Below, in pieces: positions 7,685 through 16,672 of a stretch of DNA of 64,000 nt. The notes under the pieces were generated by a model that saw only the letters and a list, made by a program, of their open reading frames with translations, was not told the origin of the DNA and searched no databases. The stretch lies in assembly GCF_021789315.1 (NCBI RefSeq), contig NZ_CP084561.1:3534001-3598000 (forward strand). The letters run 5' to 3'. The DNA comes from Arthrobacter sp. FW305-BF8 (GTDB lineage: Bacteria > Actinomycetota > Actinomycetes > Actinomycetales > Micrococcaceae). A program made the translations under genes and the position numbers. Position 1 is the first letter of the stretch, and every line of letters starts with the position of its first letter.

Positions 7685-9081
7685 GACTTCCCTTCCCCGT
7701 TGTCCGCGACGTCCGCAGGCAGCCTGAGGCGCACCTCCGTGCCGTCCGGACCGCTGTTGATTGCGGCGTTGCCGCCGTGCCGTTTCATCCGGCCAATGAT
7801 CGATTCGCGCACGCCCAGCCTGTCGTGCGGGACGTTGTGCAGTTCAAAGCCCGGGCCACGGTCCTTGACGAAGACTTCCGCGCCGCCGTCGGACACCTCC
7901 AGGTAGACAGAGACGGGACCGCCGCCGTGGCGGGCGGCGTTCAGCATGGCCTCGCGGCTGGCCTGGACCAGCGCTTCGTGGCGCTCGGTCATCTCCGTGT
8001 CCCCCACGGTCACGACGTCGACGGCGTTTCCGAGGCCGTCCTCAACCTCCGCGGCGGCCGCTTTGATCCGGTCCGAGAGCTGGCCGGCGTCGCGGGCCGG
8101 ATCCTTGAAAAGCCAGCCTCGCAGCTCGCGCTCCTGCGCCCTGGCCAGGCGGACGACGTCGTGCTCGTTGCCGGCTCGGCGCTGAATGAGGGCAAGGGTC
8201 TGCAGCACGGAGTCGTGCAGGTGGGCGGCGATCTCGGCCCGCTCGGTCTCCCGCACGCGGCCAGCCCGTTCGGTCTCCAGGTCGCGCCAGAACTTCAGGC
8301 CCCAGGGCAGCAGCACCAGCGCCACGCCGCCCAGCACGGCCACGGACGCAAGCAGCGCGAGCCAGGTCTGCTGCCATGAGCCGGACCCGGAGACCATGAC
8401 CAGGACCCCCGCCACCACGAGCGCCAGGCCCGCCGCCAGCCGCGCCCAGCCGCCGGCCTGGTCCGCCTTGGTCTTATCCACCAGTCCGGCGCGGCGGGTT
8501 TCATCCAGCTGCATCCACGCGATTGCGGCGCCGCCGAGTATCGCAGCCGCGGGGATCAGCGTCCCGAGGGGCACTTCCACGCCCAGCAGCCTGGCGATCA
8601 GGATAGCGGCGACGAGCAGGAGCCCGGCGCCGAGCAGGATCTCCTTGCCGTAGCGCATGCTCCGGATCCGGAACCATGTGCCGGTCCCGGGAGCTGCGGC
8701 AGGCGCCCGGAGCTGGAAGGCGGTGCCGGCGTCGTACTCACCTGCGGGCGGAGGGACAGACGGAGGAAAAGGAACTGTGCCGAATGAAGGGGCGGGGGCC
8801 TGGCCGGGCTGCAAACCCGCGGGCGGCAGGCTCACGGCGGGGGCAATGGGCGACACCGGGCGGCGGGCATTACGCTTGGCGTTCTCGTCCGCGGTGGGAA
8901 CCATGATCCACAGCCATCCATAGAAGGCGAGCCCCGCACCCCCGGCGAAAGCGGCCACCACCATGCCGATCCGGACCATGCGCACCGGCCAGCCAAGATG
9001 GACCGCCAGGCCGGAGCAGACGCCGGCGATCACGCGGTCGCTGCTGCGGACCAGAGGTGGGCGGACAGGGGCTGTGGTCAT
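7681..9081 (-). CDS. PspC-domain sensor histidine kinase
   Basis: This is a 466-residue membrane kinase. A PspC domain fills residues 8-65 (IAGVCSGLAVHLGW), then come a Pro-rich linker, about four more membrane helices between 147 and 262, a HisKA_3 dimerisation segment with His289 (AAHLHDSVLQTL) and a HATPase domain (REAMLNAARHGGG; DRGPGFEL). PspC-headed kinases sense envelope state in actinobacteria. It partners the overlapping NarL-type regulator and is divergent from a second PspC gene at 9207. The start ATG at 9081 fits the PspC boundary. Confidence 0.92.
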   Translation of the reverse strand: MTTAPVRPPLVRSSDRVIAGVCSGLAVHLGWPVRMVRIGMVVAAFAGGAGLAFYGWLWIMVPTADENAKRNARRPVSPIAPAVSLPPAGLQPGQAPAPSFGTVPFPPSVPPPAGEYDAGTAFQLRAPAAAPGTGTWFRIRSMRYGKEILLGAGLLLVAAILIARLLGVEVPLGTLIPAAAILGGAAIAWMQLDETRRAGLVDKTKADQAGGWARLAAGLALVVAGVLVMVSGSGSWQQTWLALLASVAVLGGVALVLLPWGLKFWRDLETERAGRVRETERAEIAAHLHDSVLQTLALIQRRAGNEHDVVRLARAQERELRGWLFKDPARDAGQLSDRIKAAAAEVEDGLGNAVDVVTVGDTEMTERHEALVQASREAMLNAARHGGGPVSVYLEVSDGGAEVFVKDRGPGFELHNVPHDRLGVRESIIGRMKRHGGNAAINSGPDGTEVRLRLPADVADNGEGKS

Positions 9082-9206
9082 GCATCAATCCAAACACGGA
9101 TCAGGGTTCCGGAGTCCCGTTGTGAGGGTGAACCCGGGGTAAGTCAGGGACGGCTCAGGGTGTTCCCCAATAGAGGACTGACCAGCCCAAACGGCACTAT
9201 CGAAGT

Positions 9207-10880
9207 ATGAACTCGCAGAACCCCAACCCCAATGAAGGCCAGCAGCCGGGCACCCCGTCCGAGGGCAACACCGGCCAGGAACCGGAACAGCCGGCAGCGG
9301 CAGAAATTACCGGGCCGGACAACGCGGAAGCGCAAAACACCGCGCCGGAAAATCCTGCGCCGGAAAATCCCACGGAGCCGCTGTTCCCGTCTCCCGCCGC
9401 CGACGAACCTCCGCACACTTCCGCTGGAGCCACCCCTCCCTCCGGAACCCACGCCGGGTCCGCGTACGGTGCTCCCGGTTATAGCGCTCCCGCCTATGGC
9501 TCTCCCGGCTACGGCCGTGCCGCACAGCCGGTGAACTTCTTCGACTGGATCCGAAGCCACGGAGTACACCGGGGACGCGACCGGTGGATCGGCGGCGTCT
9601 CGAGCGGCATCGCTGAGAGGATGGGCATCGATCCCCTGATCGTGCGCGGCATCTTCATCGTGCTGACGCTGTTCGCAGGCATCGGCGTCCTGCTGTATGG
9701 CCTCGGCTGGGCACTGCTGCCGGAGCCGGATGGCCGGATCCACACCCAGGAGGCAGGCGCCGGCCGCTGGAGCACGGGCATGACGGGGGCGCTCATCACC
9801 TCAATCATCGGGCTCACCGGCATGGGCGGCGGCTTCTGGGGATGGGGCCACGACGGCTTCGGCTTCTTCTGGGCGCTGTTCTGGATCGGCGGTGTCATCT
9901 ACCTCATCTACTTCCTGACCCAGCGCAACAAGAACCGAAGCGGAGCGCCAATGGACGCCACCACCGTCGGCCGGGCGGCCTACGGCTACACCGGCAACAC
10001 ACCCGCGGCTGCCGCAGCCGGATCTTCCGCGTCTCCGTCCGCTACGTCACAGTTCCAGGCGTCCGCCTTCGCTGCCGGAAGCCATACGCCCACCCAGCCG
10101 TACACGGTGCCGCCGACTCCGGACGCCATCCCGTCGTACGGCTCCGCCACCTCGTACGGCCCCACCGCCCCGTACAGCTCCACAGCCCGTTACGGGGGCG
10201 GCACTCCGCCCCGCCGGCCCGCTCCGGTCCCGACGCCGGCACCCAAGCCGCGGCCGAGCGGCCCGGGCGCTCCCGCCGTAGCCATCACCGCCGGACTGGC
10301 GCTGCTGGCGGGCGGCACGCTCAAGGCGCTCGACGCCGGCAACCTGATTGATCTCGGCGACTCGGCAAACGCCGTGGTCTGGGCAGCCGGCGCAGCGGTC
10401 CTTGGCCTAGGCATCCTACTGGCCGGGATGCGCGGCAGGACCTCGGGTGTGCTCGGGTTCTTCGCCGTGGTGGCGCTCATCGTCGGCGGCGTCTTCAGCG
10501 CAGTGCCCAACGGTGACCGGTTCCGCTTCCAGAACGCGGACTGGAACCCGGTCAGCATCGAACAGGCCCGCCAAGGCTTCCAGATCACCGGAGGCCACGG
10601 AACTGTGGACCTGACCGGCCTGAACCTGAACCCGCCCCTGGGCACCGACGTCGTAATTCCCCTCGACGCCACAGCAAGCAACCTGACGGTGGTCATTCCG
10701 AGCACAGTGCCGGTGGATGTCCGGGCCGACATGACCCTGGGCAACCTGAACGAGGGCGCGGGTAACCGAAGCGGCATCACCTCCCGGCAAAGCAGCTACA
10801 ACTCGGACAAGCCGGGCGCCCGGCTGATCCTCCAGATCGACGGCACCGTGAGTAACGTAACCATCCAGGAAGGAAACTGA
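9207..10880 (+). CDS. PspC-domain membrane protein with C-terminal toastrack/LiaF-like domain
   Basis: This is a 557-residue protein. A Pro/Glu-rich N-terminus contains repeated GYSAPAYGSPGYG-like blocks, a PspC domain follows at about 128-185 (RWIGGVSSGIAERMGID), then further membrane helices, a second Pro-rich linker, two more helices (about 352-430) and a beta-rich tail (VVIPSTVPVDVRADMTLGN) like the LiaF/toastrack domain of cell-envelope stress proteins. It heads a three-gene unit divergent from the PspC kinase/NarL regulator, so it is probably a sensor, effector or brake of that pathway. Function is inferred from domains and neighbours only. Confidence 0.85.
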   Translation: MNSQNPNPNEGQQPGTPSEGNTGQEPEQPAAAEITGPDNAEAQNTAPENPAPENPTEPLFPSPAADEPPHTSAGATPPSGTHAGSAYGAPGYSAPAYGSPGYGRAAQPVNFFDWIRSHGVHRGRDRWIGGVSSGIAERMGIDPLIVRGIFIVLTLFAGIGVLLYGLGWALLPEPDGRIHTQEAGAGRWSTGMTGALITSIIGLTGMGGGFWGWGHDGFGFFWALFWIGGVIYLIYFLTQRNKNRSGAPMDATTVGRAAYGYTGNTPAAAAAGSSASPSATSQFQASAFAAGSHTPTQPYTVPPTPDAIPSYGSATSYGPTAPYSSTARYGGGTPPRRPAPVPTPAPKPRPSGPGAPAVAITAGLALLAGGTLKALDAGNLIDLGDSANAVVWAAGAAVLGLGILLAGMRGRTSGVLGFFAVVALIVGGVFSAVPNGDRFRFQNADWNPVSIEQARQGFQITGGHGTVDLTGLNLNPPLGTDVVIPLDATASNLTVVIPSTVPVDVRADMTLGNLNEGAGNRSGITSRQSSYNSDKPGARLILQIDGTVSNVTIQEGN

Positions 10881-10881
10881 C

Positions 10882-11166
10882 ATGAGCAGTTTTGATCCGT
10901 CACCGGAAACAAACCCTGCGCCCAAACCGCCCACCGTGGGCAACAACGAACCCGCCGAAGCGCCCGCACGGGTGGGCACCATCGTCTGGGGACTCGTGGT
11001 CCTCGCCCTGGCCGTCCTGATCACCGTCTCCCAGCTGGGGATCGTGGTCCTGAACGGGACCTATGTGCTGATCGGCCTGATGATCGGAGCCGGGGCCGCG
11101 CTGGTGATCGGCGGGCTGCTCTCAGCTCGCAAACGTGACAACAGCACAACAAACGGGAAGTCTTAA
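10882..11166 (+). CDS. Small membrane protein of the PspC unit, unknown function
   Basis: The 94-residue protein has a polar Pro-rich N-terminus (about 34 residues) and two membrane helices (36-58 and 62-83). It starts one base after the stop of the PspC/toastrack gene and ends three bases before the next PspC gene, so all three are one operon. No family was recognised. The context suggests an accessory membrane component of the same stress response. Confidence 0.8.
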   Translation: MSSFDPSPETNPAPKPPTVGNNEPAEAPARVGTIVWGLVVLALAVLITVSQLGIVVLNGTYVLIGLMIGAGAALVIGGLLSARKRDNSTTNGKS

Positions 11167-11169
11167 ACC

Positions 11170-11424
11170 ATGGAAAAGTTCTACAGCATTGTCAGGGGCA
11201 TTGGCCTGAAGCGCGGACCCCAGCGCTGGCTGGGCGGCGTGTGCGGCGGAATCGCCGAGAAGCTGAACGTGGACGTGGCATTCGTCCGGATCGCCTTTCT
11301 CCTCTTTTGCCTGCTGCCGGGCCCGGCCGTCGTGTTCTACCTCGCGGCATGGCTGATCCTGCCGGACCAGAACGACTCGATCGCGCTTGAGTCCTTCCTC
11401 GCAAAGCGCGGCACAGGCCGGTAG
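11170..11424 (+). CDS. Stand-alone PspC-domain protein
   Basis: This is an 84-residue protein made almost entirely of a PspC domain (residues 15-70, RWLGGVCGGIAEKLNVD) with a membrane helix pair. PspC proteins sit in the plasma membrane and tie envelope stress to a regulator. It is the last gene of the unit begun at 9207, and the third PspC domain in this 4-kb module counting the kinase. Confidence 0.88.
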   Translation: MEKFYSIVRGIGLKRGPQRWLGGVCGGIAEKLNVDVAFVRIAFLLFCLLPGPAVVFYLAAWLILPDQNDSIALESFLAKRGTGR

Positions 11425-11739
11425 TACCCCGCTCCGGCCGGCCGGAACCGCCCAGCGGAAACCCGCCGTCATCCGTTTTATCCGCGTACACCGTTTTACG
11501 CAGCGCCCCTGTTCCCGCCGGAACGGGGGCGCTCTGCCGTCCCGGCCGTTACCGGTCCCGTATTCGGGTCCCGGTCTCCGGGCCCCGGCGTCCTGACCGC
11601 CGCGTCCAGACCCCTGCGTCCGGACCACCGGGGCTGTAACCGTTTGTGTCCTACCCCACACTCCGCACTAGAATCTCTAATTGAGCTCAGCGTGGCGCTC
11701 TGCCCGTAAAACCTTCGAACCAGGATTTGAGCCAAGAAA
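11425..11739 (+). promoter_or_regulatory. 315-bp gap before pfkA: GC-rich hairpin and a likely -10 box
   Basis: A hairpin at 11502-11533 (14-bp arms with one G-T pair, loop CGCC) has no T-run and may end the PspC transcript. TAGAAT at 11669-11674 is a good -10 box for pfkA; the best -35 candidate, TTGTGT at 11644, has a long 19-nt spacer. Nothing else was recognised. Confidence 0.5.
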
Positions 11740-12765
11740 ATGAAAATCGGAATCCTCACCAGCGGCGGCGACTGCCCCGGACTTAACGCGGTTATCCGCG
11801 GCGCTGTCCTCAAGGGCATTGCCATCCACGGCCACGAATTCGTGGGGTTCCTCGACGGTTGGCGCGGAGTGGTTGAGGGTGACATCATCCCTATTCCCCG
11901 TACTCTTGTCCGCGGTATTGCCAAGCAGGGCGGCACCATTCTGGGCACCTCCCGCACCAACCCGTTCGAGAACGGCGGCGGACCGGACGTCATCAAGGCC
12001 CACATGGACCGGCTGGGAATCGACGCCATCATCGCCATCGGCGGCGAGGGAACCCTTGCGGCCGCAAAACGCCTCACCGACGCCGGCCTGAAGATCGTCG
12101 GCGTTCCCAAGACCGTTGACAACGACCTCGACGCCACGGACTACACCTTCGGTTTCGACACCGCCGTCCAGATTGCCACCGAGGCCATCGACCGGCTGCG
12201 GACCACCGGCGAATCCCACCACCGCTGCATGATCGCCGAGGTCATGGGCCGCCACGTCGGCTGGATCGCCCTGCACGCAGGCATGGCCTCGGGCGCCCAC
12301 GCCATCCTGATTCCGGAGCAGAAGACCAGCATCGAGCAGATCACCAAATGGGTGACCGAGGCCCATGACCGTGGTCGTGCGCCGCTGGTGGTGGTGGCCG
12401 AGGGATTCGTGCCGGAGCACATGGAATCGCCGCACTCCGAACGCGGGCTGGACACTTTCGGCCGGCCGCGGCTGGGCGGGATCGCCGACCAGCTGGCCCC
12501 GGAAATCGAAGCCAGGACCGGCATCGAGACCCGCGCCACTATCCTGGGCCACATCCAGCGCGGCGGCGTCCCGTCCGCTTTCGACCGCGTCCTGGCCACC
12601 CGGCTGGGCATGGCCGCCGTCGACTCCGTGGTCGAAGGGCGCTGGGGCACCATGGTGTCGCTGAGCGGCACCGACATTGACCATGTGGGCTTCGAAGCCG
12701 CGCTGGGCAAGCTCAAGACCGTCCCGCAGCACCGCTACGACGAGGCCGCGGTCCTGTTCGGCTAA
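11740..12765 (+). CDS. pfkA: 6-phosphofructokinase
   Basis: This 341-residue enzyme phosphorylates fructose 6-phosphate, the committed step of glycolysis. Visible motifs are the nucleotide loop TSGGDCPGLN (7-16), GGEGT (101-105) and PKTVDND (123-129) with catalytic Asp127. Gly104 is typical of ATP-dependent enzymes while Lys124 is typical of pyrophosphate-dependent ones. The mixed G104/K124 pattern is known from actinobacterial enzymes that use ATP, so ATP is the likely donor. Its own promoter lies in the 315-bp upstream gap, and a long inverted repeat follows. Confidence 0.95.
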   Translation: MKIGILTSGGDCPGLNAVIRGAVLKGIAIHGHEFVGFLDGWRGVVEGDIIPIPRTLVRGIAKQGGTILGTSRTNPFENGGGPDVIKAHMDRLGIDAIIAIGGEGTLAAAKRLTDAGLKIVGVPKTVDNDLDATDYTFGFDTAVQIATEAIDRLRTTGESHHRCMIAEVMGRHVGWIALHAGMASGAHAILIPEQKTSIEQITKWVTEAHDRGRAPLVVVAEGFVPEHMESPHSERGLDTFGRPRLGGIADQLAPEIEARTGIETRATILGHIQRGGVPSAFDRVLATRLGMAAVDSVVEGRWGTMVSLSGTDIDHVGFEAALGKLKTVPQHRYDEAAVLFG

Positions 12766-12797
12766 GCCCCGCTCCCACTCCCGTCCGGCTTCCAGCG

Positions 12798-12860
12798 GCG
12801 CGAACTGGCAGTTAATGCCCTGTTTTTTGGTTTTTGAGGGCATTATCTGCCAGTTCGCGC
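12798..12860. repeat. Long inverted repeat (24-bp arms) between pfkA and a GNAT gene
   Basis: Arms 12798-12821 and 12837-12860 pair with one mismatch (GCGCGAACTGGCAG.TAATG core) around a T-rich 15-nt loop. It can act as a terminator for pfkA. It resembles in layout the elements at 20087 and 39717. Confidence 0.85.
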
Positions 12861-12879
12861 TTCTCGGTAGGCTGGGATC

Positions 12880-13596
12880 ATGAGTCTTGACCCCGGATCC
12901 GCCGCCATCATCCAGCTTGCCTGGGCGCGCCGCCTGGGGCTCGACGACGGCGCGTTCGCCCGTGCGCTGGAAACCGGCGAGCGGATCACCAGGGTGGACG
13001 ACTCCGCGCACTCGGTCGAATTCGTGCGGCTGTTCGGCAGCTCGGCCCTGGTGGGTCCGCAGTGGGCGCTGGACGCCGCGGCCGGAATCTCGGACGAGGA
13101 GATGGCCCAGCACGTTACCCTGCTGACCATCACCCGCCGGCACGGCGGACATGGCCAGGGCTCCGCCGCGCTCTTCTTTGCCGACGACCTGCCGCTGCTG
13201 CAGCCGGCGGAGGACCTGACGGTATCGCACGGCAACCCCGAGGCCATTGAGCTTGAAGGCCTGTGCCCGCCCGATGACGTGAACGAGGTGGGCCTGTCTG
13301 ACCTCGAGAACCGGTACACCATCATGCACGACGACGAGGGGCAGCGCGCGCCGGTGGCCTGCGGCGCCTACTCGGAATGGGAAGGCATCCTGGCGAACAT
13401 GGGGGTTCTCGTGGCCCCCGGGTGGCGCCGCCGCGGACTGGGATCGCTCGCGGCCTCCGTGGCTGCCCACGAAGCGCTGGCCTCCGGGCTGACGCTGCAG
13501 TGGCGCACCGACGTGAGCAACAAGGGCTCGCTGGCCACGGCACGCAGCCTGGGCTTTTCCACCGGCGGCATCCAAACCAGCGCGCTGCTCGGCTAG
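12880..13596 (+). CDS. GNAT-family acetyltransferase
   Basis: This is a 238-residue protein. The C-terminal part (about 150-235) has the GNAT core, with a VLVAPGWRRRGLGSLAA loop (the R-x-x-G-x-G/A acetyl-CoA motif) and a terminal LATARSLGF segment. The N-terminal 140 residues form a second, degenerate GNAT-like region. The acceptor is unknown. It ends 14 bp before the stop of the convergent exporter gene, and its start at 12880 lies just beyond the inverted repeat. Confidence 0.85.
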   Translation: MSLDPGSAAIIQLAWARRLGLDDGAFARALETGERITRVDDSAHSVEFVRLFGSSALVGPQWALDAAAGISDEEMAQHVTLLTITRRHGGHGQGSAALFFADDLPLLQPAEDLTVSHGNPEAIELEGLCPPDDVNEVGLSDLENRYTIMHDDEGQRAPVACGAYSEWEGILANMGVLVAPGWRRRGLGSLAASVAAHEALASGLTLQWRTDVSNKGSLATARSLGFSTGGIQTSALLG

Positions 13597-13610
13597 CCGC
13601 CGCCAGGCTG

Positions 13611-15128
13611 CTAGCGCGTTGTCGCCTCCGCGTCCTGGTCGGCGGCCGGCTGCTGTCCGCCCCAGCCCTGTACTGCCTTGGGCCGGGCGAAGAACAGTGC
13701 CACCGCTGCGCCGAGCACGATCACAGCTGCAGGCAACATGATCGACTGGCCCATCGCCGTCGCGAAGCCCTCATGGAGGGCCGGAGGCAGCTGGCCGCCG
13801 AAGCCGCCGGCTTCACCCCCGGCTCCGTCGGATGCGCCCGGTGCCGCCGGGAGTTCCGCCGCGAGCCGGGCCTGCATGAGGACGGCGATGGCGGCACTGC
13901 CGAGGACAGCGCCGATCTGCCGGGTGGTGTTGTAGACGCCCGCCCCGGCCCCCGCCTGCCGCACGGGCAGGTTGCGGGTGGCGGTGGAACTTAGGGGCGC
14001 CCAGATGCCTGCGTTCGCGAAGCCAAGCACCGCGCTGGGGAGCAGGAACAGCCACACCGGGGTGTCCGGGTGCATGAGGGCTGAATTCCAGAACAGCGCC
14101 GCGGCCATGAGCAGCAGCCCGGTGGATGTGATGTATTTGGGGTTGACCCTGTCGATAATCCGCCCCACAACGGGCGCCAGTCCGCCGGAAATCAGCGCCA
14201 TCGGCACCATCATCAGGGCCGACTGCGTCGGGGTCATGTCCCGCACCATCTGGTAATAGAAAATTAGCGGCAGCCCAAAAGCTGTGACGGTGAACCCCAC
14301 CGTGGTGATCCCGATGTTGGCAAGCGAGAAATTTCGGTCCTTGAAGAGACCCAGCGGAAGCAGCGGCTCACCCTTGTTGACCGCCTGCCACACGACAAAA
14401 AGCACCAGCACAACGAGGCCGCTGATGATCAGCCCCCACACCGTGACCGGACCGGTGATGGTGCCCCAGTTGTAGGTCTCGCCCTCCTGGATGCCAAAGA
14501 CAAGCAGGAAAAGCCCGACGGCGCTGAGCACCACGCCGGGGATGTCGAACTTATGCGGGTGGGTGGTCAGGGACGGCACCAGCCGCCAGGCGAGGATGAA
14601 GCCGACGATCCCGATGGGTACGTTGATGAAGAAGATCCACTCCCAGCCAAGCCCGTCCACCAGCACGCCGCCGAGAATCGGGCCCACCAGCGTGGCCACG
14701 CCGGCAGTGGCACCCCACAGACCCATGGCGGCGCCGCGCCGGTCCGGCGGGAAGATGCGCGTGATCACGGCCATGGTCTGCGGCGTCATCAGCGCTGCAC
14801 CCAGCCCCTGGAGAACGCGCGCCGCGATCAGCATCTGCACATTGCCGGAGAGTCCGCACCACAGCGAGGCGAGGGTGAAGACCACCAGGCCGGACAGGTA
14901 CAGCCGCTTGGGCCCGAACCTGTCACCGAGCCTGCCGGTGATCAGCAACGGCACCGCATAGGCCAACAGATAGGCGCTGGTGACCCAGATGACGGCGTTG
15001 ATGTCCGTGTCCAGCCCCTCCATGATGCGCGGGTTGGCCACCGAAACGATCGTGGTGTCGATCAGGATCATGAAGAATCCGATGACGAGGGACCAGAGTG
15101 CAGGCCACGGCCTGCTGACGTTCTCCAA
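13611..15128 (-). CDS. MFS drug/metabolite exporter, DHA2 (14-helix) type
   Basis: This is a 505-residue proton-coupled exporter with about 14 membrane helices. Family marks are the helix 1 motif D-T-T-I-V (IDTTIVSVANP), the helix 2-3 loop GRLGDRFGPKR and motif C in helix 5 (GPILGGVLVDGLGWEWIFF). The start is probably the TTG at 15128 (L-E-N-V-S-R-P-W-P), five bases past the ankyrin stop; the longer frame to 15314 merely overlaps the ankyrin gene. Substrate is unknown. Close spacing implies co-transcription with the ankyrin and ygfZ genes. Confidence 0.9.
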   Translation of the reverse strand: MENVSRPWPALWSLVIGFFMILIDTTIVSVANPRIMEGLDTDINAVIWVTSAYLLAYAVPLLITGRLGDRFGPKRLYLSGLVVFTLASLWCGLSGNVQMLIAARVLQGLGAALMTPQTMAVITRIFPPDRRGAAMGLWGATAGVATLVGPILGGVLVDGLGWEWIFFINVPIGIVGFILAWRLVPSLTTHPHKFDIPGVVLSAVGLFLLVFGIQEGETYNWGTITGPVTVWGLIISGLVVLVLFVVWQAVNKGEPLLPLGLFKDRNFSLANIGITTVGFTVTAFGLPLIFYYQMVRDMTPTQSALMMVPMALISGGLAPVVGRIIDRVNPKYITSTGLLLMAAALFWNSALMHPDTPVWLFLLPSAVLGFANAGIWAPLSSTATRNLPVRQAGAGAGVYNTTRQIGAVLGSAAIAVLMQARLAAELPAAPGASDGAGGEAGGFGGQLPPALHEGFATAMGQSIMLPAAVIVLGAAVALFFARPKAVQGWGGQQPAADQDAEATTR

Positions 15129-15132
15129 GTGC

Positions 15133-15549
15133 TCAGCCCAGCAATTCCAGGATGTCGGTCCGGGCGAACATCTGGGCGGCGGCACGCGCGGAGGGGGTGC
15201 CGGCGTCGGGATCTGCTCCGGCGTCAAGCAGCACCCGGGCGACGTCCGAGTAGCCCTTGAAGACGGCGCCGGCCAGCGGTGTCTGTCCGCGGTCGTTGGC
15301 TCCGTTGGCGTCACCGCCGTGGTGGAGGATCAGCTGCACGGTCTCGGCAAAGCCGTGGTAGGCGGCGAGCATGAGCAGCGAGTCGCCCGCGGAGTTGGTC
15401 AGCGTGGCCGGGGCGCCGGCGTTGAGGTAGCTGCGCAGCAGCTCCGTCTCGCCGTTGCGGGCGGCGTCGAAGAGGGTGTGCGCCAGGGCGAGGGTTTCCT
15501 CATCCGGCTGCTGCTGAGCCTGGTCTCCGGGCGCGGTGGAGTCTGTCAT
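15133..15549 (-). CDS. Ankyrin-repeat protein
   Basis: This 138-residue cytoplasmic protein is built of about three to four ankyrin repeats (for example TLTNSAGDSLLMLAAYHG and GANDRGQTPLAGAVFKGYS), a protein-protein interaction scaffold. There is no signal peptide or enzyme domain. Its ATG overlaps the ygfZ stop (ATGA at 15546-15549), and it ends five bases before the exporter start, so it is translationally coupled in a ygfZ-ank-MFS operon. The partner is unknown. Confidence 0.9.
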   Translation of the reverse strand: MTDSTAPGDQAQQQPDEETLALAHTLFDAARNGETELLRSYLNAGAPATLTNSAGDSLLMLAAYHGFAETVQLILHHGGDANGANDRGQTPLAGAVFKGYSDVARVLLDAGADPDAGTPSARAAAQMFARTDILELLG

Positions 15550-16631
15550 CTGTGGGTCCCCCTCAGGAATCCTGTCTGCCTTCCGACCACCTGGCCGGCG
15601 TCGGGCGCCACGATTACTTCCTGCGCGGCTGTGTACGGTTCATCCCCGTCCATTACCGTCAGTATTTCATCCGGCGCGACAGAACGCTTGATGACGGCCA
15701 GCGCGATGGGGCCCATCTCATAGTGCTGCGCCACGGACGTCACGGCGCCCACCTTGCGCTCCCCCACCAGGACCTCGCTGCCGGCGGCCGGCAAGGTGTG
15801 CTGGGACCCGTCGAGCTGCAGGAACACCAGGCGCCGCGGCGGGTGGCCAAGGTTGTGGACGCGGGCGATGGTCTCCTGGCCTTTGTAGCAGCCCTTGGCC
15901 AGGTGCACGGCGGTGCGCAGCAGGTCCAGTTCGTGCGGGATGGTCTTGTCGTCCGTTTCGGCACCGAGCCGCGGACGCCAGGCAGCCACGCGCAGGGCTT
16001 CGGCGGAGAGGACGCCGGCGAGCTTGCGGTCCCCCACCGTCTGCTCAAGCTCCGCCGCGGGCACGAGATATTCAAACCACGGGCGTTCGGCCCCCGGGTG
16101 GGTGTCCTCCGGAACCACGGAGTAGGCGTACCCGCCCGCACCGACGTGCGGCCAGGGGTCCTGCCACACTTGCAGGCCGGACCATTCGGGCACGGCCTTG
16201 GTGGACCCAACAACTGCCCAGTCGGCCGACACGTCCGCCACCTCGACGCGGAGCATGAACTTCATCCTGGTCAGCCACTCGGCCAGGGGACCCGCTTCGG
16301 CCGCCTCGACAATCAGCCAGGTGGTCCCGCCGTCGTCCACCACGCGCGCATCGAATTCGATGCGGCCCTGCACACTCAGGAGCAGCAGTTCGCTGGACTC
16401 GCCGGGCTTGAGATTGGTGACCTGCTGGGACGACAGGGTGTTCAGCCAGCTCAGGCGGTCCGGTCCGGTGACCGTCACCACGCCGCGGTGGGAAAGATCA
16501 ACGACGGCGGTCCCTGCCGCGAGGGCGCGCTGCTCCCGCAGCGGTTCGCCGTAATGGGACGCGACGCCGGCGTCGGCGCCGCCCGCTTCAACGGCGCCAG
16601 GGCGCGACAACAGAGGGCTCTTGGTAGTCAT
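15546..16631 (-). CDS. ygfZ: Folate-binding protein YgfZ/GcvT-like, iron-sulfur cluster repair
   Basis: This is a 361-residue tetrahydrofolate-binding protein of the YgfZ/Iba57 branch of the GcvT family, which supports maturation or repair of Fe-S enzymes. The diagnostic motif KGCYKGQE, including the key cysteine, is at about 246-253. The start at 16631 was chosen because GGACG precedes it and residues beyond it (up to 17168) overlap the neighbouring gene in another frame. It leads into the ankyrin gene by a 4-bp overlap. Confidence 0.92.
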   Translation of the reverse strand: MTTKSPLLSRPGAVEAGGADAGVASHYGEPLREQRALAAGTAVVDLSHRGVVTVTGPDRLSWLNTLSSQQVTNLKPGESSELLLLSVQGRIEFDARVVDDGGTTWLIVEAAEAGPLAEWLTRMKFMLRVEVADVSADWAVVGSTKAVPEWSGLQVWQDPWPHVGAGGYAYSVVPEDTHPGAERPWFEYLVPAAELEQTVGDRKLAGVLSAEALRVAAWRPRLGAETDDKTIPHELDLLRTAVHLAKGCYKGQETIARVHNLGHPPRRLVFLQLDGSQHTLPAAGSEVLVGERKVGAVTSVAQHYEMGPIALAVIKRSVAPDEILTVMDGDEPYTAAQEVIVAPDAGQVVGRQTGFLRGTHR

Positions 16632-16672
16632 ATGAAGGGGAACGTCCTTGGCTGGGAGGGTATTCCGGCCAC

